Of a stretch of 64,000 nucleotides of DNA, positions 58,101 to 64,000 are shown piece by piece (the first letter of the stretch is position 1; the number at the start of each line of letters is the position of its first letter). Origin of the DNA: Petunia secreta (Eukaryota; Streptophyta; Magnoliopsida; Solanales; Solanaceae); NCBI GenBank assembly GCA_029990175.1, contig JARKIP010000005.1:51635001-51699000 (forward strand), given 5' to 3'. The notes under the pieces are model-generated. The model made no database searches and had not been told where the DNA came from. It saw nothing but the letters and a program-made list of their open reading frames with translations. The translations under genes and the position numbers were made by a program.

Positions 58101-61100
58101 AAAAGGAAGATTTATTCAACAAAAGTTAAGTGGAAAAAGATACAATTGAGGTCTAGTTCTACCTTTAGATGGAGTCATTTTCTGAAGTATATTTTTTCTT
58201 CCTCAATTTCCGAGGTGATTGTTTTACCGTTCATACTCTTATCCCCTTTTAGATTCGTTTTTGTGTCTAGTAATATTATCACTGTGCAACATTGTTGTCA
58301 ATAGTTTTTAGTTGAAAAATATCAATGTGAATTCTGGCTCAAATAAAAAAATTTGAAAACTTTTTCCATCTCCATTTTTCCTTTTAGCTGATTTCTGTAT
58401 TTGTCCATTCAATGTGAGAATCAATCAATTGTTTTCTCTCTTTTTCCAGAAGGTGAGGTTCTTTCAGCTCCGCCAAAGTTGGTGTACAGCAAACTTATTT
58501 TGCGGTAATCATATATGATCCTCCTGATGTAGCTTACAGTTTCTTCAGAGTATGGGCTGGCATGCACAGACTAATAATTTCGTGCATGATTGCATCTTTG
58601 CAGTTTCACACGGAAACTTTTGGTGGCAGTTGAAGAAAAGTGGGACACTCACGTACTTGTAATAAATAAAGTCGCACCTGATAATTGGAAGGTTGGTTCT
58701 GTTACTTTTACTTTTAGGTTATTTTTCTTGGTTATAATATGTAGATTCTTGCTTGGTGTGCACAACTGTGATAGCACTATAAATAAGACGCGGATTCTTG
58801 CTTCCATGTACCCACATGGCCACATTGTGCTACCAGTTCCAACTCCGTAAAATGACATGAAAATTGAATCAGCTGAAGATGATTGTACCCGCACAGCCAC
58901 ATTGTCCTACCAGTTCCAACTCCGTAAAATGGCATGACGATTGAATCAGTTGAAGATGACTGTAAACAGGCATTATCACACTTCTTTACTTCCATATGAA
59001 AATATGGCAAAACATGTAGTTCAGACTTCAGCGAGATTCTTTCCTTCCTTATGGAACCTCAGTATCTGCTTTGGGAAAACTCTTTCATACTATAAATTGA
59101 ACAATTCTGTATCTTGCCTTCAAGTGATTGAAGAAATTAAAACATACTTTTTTTGATTAATAAAAATCACTTGTGGTTTGTCATCCTGAATGCACAAATG
59201 TTGACAAGCTTCTATTTGAGAAAATAATGTTCAAGTCTGAAATTTTTATCTTTGGAAGGCAACTATGGAGTAAAAGTTCCTAGAAATATTGATTGGCTTG
59301 TACTTATACTCTTTAGTTATCTTTTTCATATAGTAAATTTTGTTTCCAGCCTTTTTTGGCGACGAATCTGTCTAGTTTCTCTGCCAAGTCAGCCTTCCAA
59401 ATTATACAAAGTTCTGCAACTCCACTTGCATTGTCCTGCTTCCCTTTATCGACTATCTTGCCAAGCACTGTGAAACTCTTTACACACTCAGGGTTACAGA
59501 GTGTGAGGAAGTGATGTTAGGTTGTGGAGGAGGCGTTGAAAGAAAATGTGAGTCGTGGTGAAAGCCAAAAAGTATGTTAAACTTCTGTCGATTTGGTTCA
59601 CTTGGCGATAAAAGGACCAACTTTGTCTTGCATGAAATCAATTTCAAAAGAGCTGTGCACTTTATAGTTCAAGATCAAAACTGTTATTTGCCTGTAGCTT
59701 CTCTTAGACTGATACTAATTTTTATCTTCCTCTTTATCATTTTAGTTTTTCCGGGTAAGTTATAAATTATTAGAAGTGTTCTAAGTCTCAGATGTGATAT
59801 GACTTCTGCTGTGGTCCGACTGTTGGGTGCATGGGCAGGAGGAAATTTTATCAATTCTTGCGACATGCAAGTTTTCATTTGTATTCAAGTGAAAAGGAAC
59901 TTTTTATGAGTAAATAGGTGTGGAGTTCTGCAATTCATCAATGTGTAGAAACTATGAATGTTTAATCTTTCAGTTGATCTGTGATCTGTGTCCAACAACC
60001 TCATGTCCCTAAAAATAAAGGATCTGCCAATATTCTTTTTGTTCGCTCCAATTCTTGAATGCTGCTGTTGTAGATCCTGGTGCTTTTATTTTGTGAATAG
60101 AGTCTGTAAGGGTCAGAAGGAACAATATCCTTTCATTCTTTCAATGATGTCGCATATTTTGTTGGTATTTCCAGATGACAGAATTGGTTTAATATGCCTG
60201 TTGCTGATGCCATGAATTCTATTTCCAGAATGAACCAGCAGGCAGGATCTTGGAGCTATCAATTCTTCATTTAGCAATGTCTGAAATATCAGTATTAGGA
60301 ACACGGCACCAGATAGTCATCAATGAGGTCTTTTTCTCTCTCTAACATCTTTTTATACTGAAATCTTGAGGGCTTGTGGCGCACAGTCGGTGAATAATGG
60401 GCCTGCCCTCTACCCTTCTCTACTTATGTAGTAGGCTTTTATCTCTGGCAGGGAACTCTCTAACATTTTTCTTTTGGACTACTCTTGAATAACTAGACTA
60501 CTTTACCTACCCACTCCCCATGCATGAAAAGCTGAAGGCAAAGTAATTGTTCTTGCCTCCTTTATTTACTTTCTGTTAGTCAACTTTGAAAAAGTTTTAA
60601 AATGCTTAATTCAGTTTAGGCTGATAGTTGAAAGTAGAAAACAAAGTAGTTCAAAGGACTAGAACGGAGGGTAACTCAAAGATGCAAATGGTTTCTTAGT
60701 AGGCGTTTGGTGAATATTTGGTTGAAAATGAATAAATGAGTATTTGGAATTGAAGTTGAATTTTTTTTTGCGTTTTGACATGAATTTCAGTTGGGAAAAG
60801 GAAAGTGAGTGAAAACTATTATTTCACTTGAACTACTCGTCAAACAAGTTTGTCAATATTTCAGCGTTGGTTCGAATGGTGAAGTTGAGTATTTGCAAAT
60901 AGTGATATCAAAAAACCATTATTTGCAAATATTTAATTTCAGTGTTTGCAAACAATGAAATATTATTTACTGCCAAACTTCTTCCTACATATGCTTAGGA
61001 AAAATTGAAACTCTCTCTCTCTCTCTCATTGAGCTTCATATATATTGGTGAAAGATAAAACTTGCACAAAACAATAGTCTGTCATCCAACACTTCCCTTG

Positions 61101-61435
61101 TAATTTATTTCCTCGTCTTTCTTTAAGAAAATGAACCTTGGAGCTAATTCAACCCCGAAAAGGTAGCTTATTCGTTAAGAGTTGCCCAAATCATCAAGGA
61201 GATTTTCATTCAACCATTGTGTGACATTCTAACATCTTTAAATCCTGCTCACTTAACCGTGTTTATTAAACATTCAATGAGTAATTTCATTCGCCCATTC
61301 TTGAAGGCTGTTGACCTTGCAAAACGATTCTGTGATGGGGCGGCACCCCGCATTGTCAATGGCTGCCTCCGAACATTTGTAAAGGATCTTGAAAGAGCAA
61401 AGGGTGCAAGAGTTAATCAGTCAGTGTTTACTTGA
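55110..61435 (+). CDS. NusB-domain protein, plastid-targeted
   Basis: Seven exons: 55110-55423, 55968-56044, 56133-56267, 58450-58504, 58604-58691, 60229-60327 and 61307-61435 (stop TGA 61433-61435). They sum to 897 nt, 298 residues, with all introns GT-AG and the frame kept throughout. Residues 1 to about 65 are Ser/Thr-rich with almost no acidic residues, as in chloroplast transit peptides. From about residue 91 the NusB-like helical domain begins: FCSPRAARELALMTIYGACL, EGSDPVRLFEKRMNIRR, YNHMSFGGPPVKTET, SAPPKLVYSKLILR, VEEKWDTHVLVINKVAPDNW, ILELSILHLAMSEIS, and AVDLAKRFCDGAAPRIVNGC near the end. The order and length match Arabidopsis At4g26370. Bacterial NusB binds boxA RNA in antitermination complexes; the plastid role of this protein is not established and is inferred. 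The longest intron (56268-58449) contains repeats but no gene. Confidence 0.92.
55660..55785 (+). mobile_element. RTE/SINE 3' tail in intron 1 of the NusB-like gene
   Basis: Text GAAACAGTCTCTCTACC, AAGGTAAGGTCTGCGTACA, CCCCACTTGTGGGAT and then TGTTGTTGTT is the well-known 3' end of plant RTE LINEs and their SINEs. It is 5'-truncated. Confidence 0.8.
56580..56770. repeat. Dispersed repeat in intron 3 of the NusB-like gene
   Basis: TCGGTGGATAATGTGCTCTT, CCCTCTACCCTTCTCCACTT and AAGCTTTTTTCTGC recur as a diverged copy in the last intron at about 60388-60452. Related text on the opposite strand lies at about 10680-10760. Family not identified. Confidence 0.5.
57246..57292. repeat. C-rich tract followed by poly(A)
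   Basis: Several C7-C8 runs (ACCCCTACCCCCCCC-like), then A9, in intron 3 of the NusB-like gene. Confidence 0.8.
58809..58962. repeat. Two-copy tandem duplication, period 77 bp
   Basis: TACCCACATGGCCACATTGT at 58809 recurs as TACCCGCACAGCCACATTGT at 58886, with CCAGTTCCAACTCCGTAAAA inside both. It lies in intron 5 of the NusB-like gene. The copies differ at several bases. Confidence 0.88.
60370..60455. repeat. Second copy of the intronic dispersed repeat
   Basis: AGTCGGTGAATAATGGGCCT, CCCTCTACCCTTCTCTACTT and AGGCTTTTATCTC resemble 56640-56700. In intron 6 of the NusB-like gene. Confidence 0.5.
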
Positions 61436-63071
61436 CATGTCCAAGATCAAGAATGCTTGATGAATACTCGAGAGTTATATCTTCAACCTACAGGAAGAAC
61501 TCTTTCTGGGCATTCCTTTTAAAGCCATGAGAAGAAGAGGCAATGCCTTGGGATCCAGCTCCCATGACAAGTTTGTGCTCTCATTGAATATAAGGAAGAA
61601 TTGTACATCAAGAAGATAGCATTGCCAATTCTCAATTATATTTTCATGTCCATCATATAAGCAATGTATAATGTGTTCTGTAATTGGGTATCTGGAACAG
61701 GTTTGATTAAGGCTTTTGAGCCTTTGACTTTGAATTTCAGTTTTTGTAATAGCTTTTTGCAGTGCCTATATATGCAACTGGTTTAAGGTTTGAAATAGAA
61801 TTGAGAAGAAAGATGTATGAGACGAAGTAAATTTGAATAGTAGTGTTTTACATTTCAACTATTAATAATTAAATTTGGTGGATATATATATACACTATTC
61901 TAAAAGTGGGAAGGCCTGAAGTGTGTTCGCATTCTTCAGAAGTTTGAACCCTTTTGGACAACTACTACAAACAATTTCAGTAGTTTAAATGATGTATGGC
62001 ACATTGAAAAGAGCTCAACCCTACAACCCAGCACTCACCAGGTCGCTCTCTCTCTCTCTCTCTCTTTTTATTTATTTATTTATTTATTATTTTTTTGAGG
62101 AGACATCTCTAATAAGGTTAAAATATTCAACACCACATTGTTCATGATATCTTTTGGTTGAAAAAACTTATTGCATTGAATTGTTGAGTTCTTCCCCATT
62201 AATATTGGTTTTGGTTTTGCTTGAGGTTTTCCATTTTTTCTTGTACAGGTTGTTTAGGTTTTTTTTGGTATATTTTATAAATTATATGTCAAATCTGTAT
62301 ATATGGAGTTCATATTTTGATTCCTAGAAACCACTACACACTTTTGACTGTCTCGATTAGAAGGTTTAATATAATTGGTAGTATTTCATTATGATATTTG
62401 TCAATGTTTGGCTTTTATTTTGAAGGAGCAGCCAAACGCAAAATAGAGGCGACAACTTTTAGAAACTTTTGCTTAGGTATAACCAATTTTTTTCTTTTTC
62501 ATTCTTGAAATAAATTATTAAAATTAATTTTTTGAGCTTATTGTTTTTGTTGATTTCTTCATTTTTATTTAACTTTTGTTGATATTAGAAAACATAAAGT
62601 AATATTGTGTTTTTTTGTTGCTCCTACATTTTGTGGATCATTATGTTTACTTTGTTTTTATATGTAAATTCTTACATTATTTTTGTCAATGGGAGATGTT
62701 CCCGGATAAAGCAAGAAAGCCTTTTAAAATGTTGATCAATTATTTTATTCTTCGTAAGTGTTTTTGGATGTAATATTTTGGAGTTAGAAGTCTAAGTCAA
62801 GGTAAAAAGAGAAAAATCAAAGCGTGTGAGGAGTCTCATTTTTATAAACGACCAATTAAAAAGGAATAGAGTAAAGTAAAAGGTCTCGATTCACTAGAAT
62901 CTCGTTCCTTCCAAATTGTGGATTCTCGGGATATGAAATTTCTCTTTGGACTTTATATGCATTTTTCTTCAAACACCAAGTAAGCTCTCTTTTCTTTTAT
63001 ATTGCTCTAATATATCGTCATTATGTGATAGTTTTAAGATCTATCTTCAATGATTATATTGATAAATGCTC
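61436..63071. other. 3' flank of the NusB-like gene and intergenic DNA
   Basis: The first few hundred bases are probably the 3' UTR. The rest is AT-rich with a (CT)n plus (ATTT)n microsatellite at 62045-62090. No coding sequence seen. Confidence 0.55.
62045..62090. repeat. (CT)n-(ATTT)n compound microsatellite
   Basis: About ten CT units followed by about five ATTT units. Confidence 0.88.
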
Positions 63072-63921
63072 CGTTGAGGTAATGTTTTGAAGAATGACAA
63101 ACGCGAAGGACCCAGTGGTTCTGGAGAAAAACCTAGGTCTTGTAGAGAAGGGCACGACTGATAAAAAAGATTAAGGATTGTAAATCCTTGCAGAACTAGG
63201 AAAAGTGGCGCGTGTACGAGTATGCATCCTAGACAGCTAAAAGAGGTTGTCCCGTGGCTGTGTCTTCGAAGCACGAATAAGAGTTGGTGCCAAATTACAA
63301 GGTTTCCTTGTGAAACTCAACTAGAGTTATGGAGCCCATATAAAAGCAAGTAGTTGATGCAGCCAAAACTCAGTTATTCACAAACAGAGAGTTGAGAGCA
63401 TACACAGGCAATCCAGCAACTTTCAAAGTGACTTAACTTAAAAAGACAACTGTTGGAGTCAAATTAGTTAAATCTAGATATTCTGTCTAGGTTCTTGATT
63501 TGTAAGTTGTCTTAATTGATACTATCATTGTTTTTACCTATATGCTTACGTTAGAAGCAATTGTATTAGGTGAACCCTTGAGAGATTAATTTGTAAAGCT
63601 AGAGTTTAGCTTTATTGAGTGATTAGGGTCTAGAGTGTAGCCCCTTGGTTACAGAGTTTTGTAATCTAAAACTTGCTCTTTGTGTTAGTGGATTGGTTCG
63701 ACAATCCCAGAGTGTGGGTCGTGGTTTTTCTCCCTTGAGCAAGGAGTTTTCCACGTAAAAACACCGTGTTTCTTGAGTTTGCCATTTGTGTGTGCTGTGG
63801 TGTTTGCAGAGGAAAACTGTTGAAGGTTCTTGACGGAAAGAATCTGGTTCTCATAAAAAAATTGGTAGACACTATTCAACCTCCCCTTCTAGTGTCAATA
63901 GGAGGTGCTTAGATTATAACA
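63072..63921 (+). mobile_element. 5' LTR of a second Sirevirus-like element
   Basis: The start CGTTGAGGTAATG, then TTTTGAAGAATGACAAAC, and the end GATTATAACA correspond to the reverse complement of the LTRs at 24911 and 38539. It is in plus orientation, about 850 bp, and clearly diverged from them. The first base of the usual TGTTGAG is changed. The small minus frames inside (63047-63274, 63666-63879) are LTR noise. Confidence 0.88.
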
Positions 63922-63923
63922 AA

Positions 63924-63938
63924 TGGTATCAGAGCAGG
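63924..63938 (+). promoter_or_regulatory. Primer-binding site of the second Sirevirus
   Basis: TGGTATCAGAGCAGG, a perfect initiator Met tRNA complement, two bases after the LTR. Confidence 0.9.
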
Positions 63939-63979
63939 TCTTCTCGTGCTATATTAACACCTTGAGAAGGATCACAATC

Positions 63980-64000
63980 ATGAGTACACCACCTACTATC
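63980..64000 (+). CDS. Start of Sirevirus gag, cut by the window end
   Basis: ATG at 63980 opens MSTPPTI, matching the MRAPPTI start of the gag on the minus strand at 38480. Only seven codons are in the window, so intactness cannot be judged. Confidence 0.7.

Noticed and set aside
1..64000. CRISPR arrays, rRNA or tRNA genes
   Set aside because: Tandem arrays here lack unique spacers, and no cloverleaf-like or rRNA sequence was recognised.

Overview
This is a stretch of plant nuclear chromosome, most likely from a Solanaceae species. Three things point that way: split plant genes with GT-AG introns, a Sirevirus-type copia element beside an RTE-type LINE with a plant-style (TTG)n tail, and AT-rich intergenic DNA full of short inverted-repeat elements. 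The family assignment is an inference from repeat character; the plant assignment is firm. No rRNA, tRNA, CRISPR array or bacterial-style operon was seen.

Three host genes are supported. (1) A minus-strand single-exon gene at 17331-18002 encodes a two-pass membrane protein of the Arabidopsis At5g19025 type, of unknown function. (2) A plus-strand gene at 49326-53468 has two coding exons and encodes a 554-residue FAR1-related protein. It has a MULE-transposase core, a SWIM zinc finger and a C-terminal coiled coil, but no FAR1 DNA-binding domain, like FRS9. (3) A plus-strand gene at 55110-61435 has seven exons that join into a 298-residue plastid-targeted protein with a NusB-like domain. The genes do not form a pathway; they are islands in repeat DNA.

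Layout. 1-2.3 kb: 3' ends of a Ty3-type and a Ty1/copia-type LTR element. 2.3-8.3 kb: non-coding repeat DNA with two short tandem arrays that share CTCGTCA/TGACGAG cores. 8.27-10.28 kb: an inverted-repeat element carrying a GC-richer minisatellite and a broken piece of an ABCA transporter gene with its introns. 10.3-17.3 kb: no recognisable gene, several small tandem duplications, and a 35-bp retro-insertion flanked by an 18-bp duplication. 17.3-18.0 kb: gene 1. 18.2-20.1 kb: a two-copy duplication whose second copy is split by a fold-back MITE. 20.2-23.9 kb: two copia gag remnants in opposite orientations. 24.9-39.4 kb: a full-length but decayed Sirevirus-like element on the minus strand, with about 900-bp LTRs and a 5-bp target duplication CAAGT. 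Its extra ORF downstream of pol is split by a LINE that encodes only ORF1. 39.5-40.6 kb: RTE-LINE 3' end. 41-43 kb: MITEs. 43.2-49.0 kb: an inverted-repeat element into which a copia element has inserted; this nest ends about 300 bp before the FAR1-related start codon. 49.3-61.4 kb: genes 2 and 3. 63.07 kb to the end: 5' LTR, primer-binding site and gag start of a second Sirevirus, running off the right edge.

The most interesting items are the ORF1-only LINE (28494-32336), which has a perfect 30-bp target duplication, a poly(A) tail, a 3' terminal hairpin and a repeat-bearing giant ORF1; the ABCA-capturing inverted-repeat element; the gag gene with a second gag N-terminal module inserted; and the nested insertion upstream of the FAR1-related gene.
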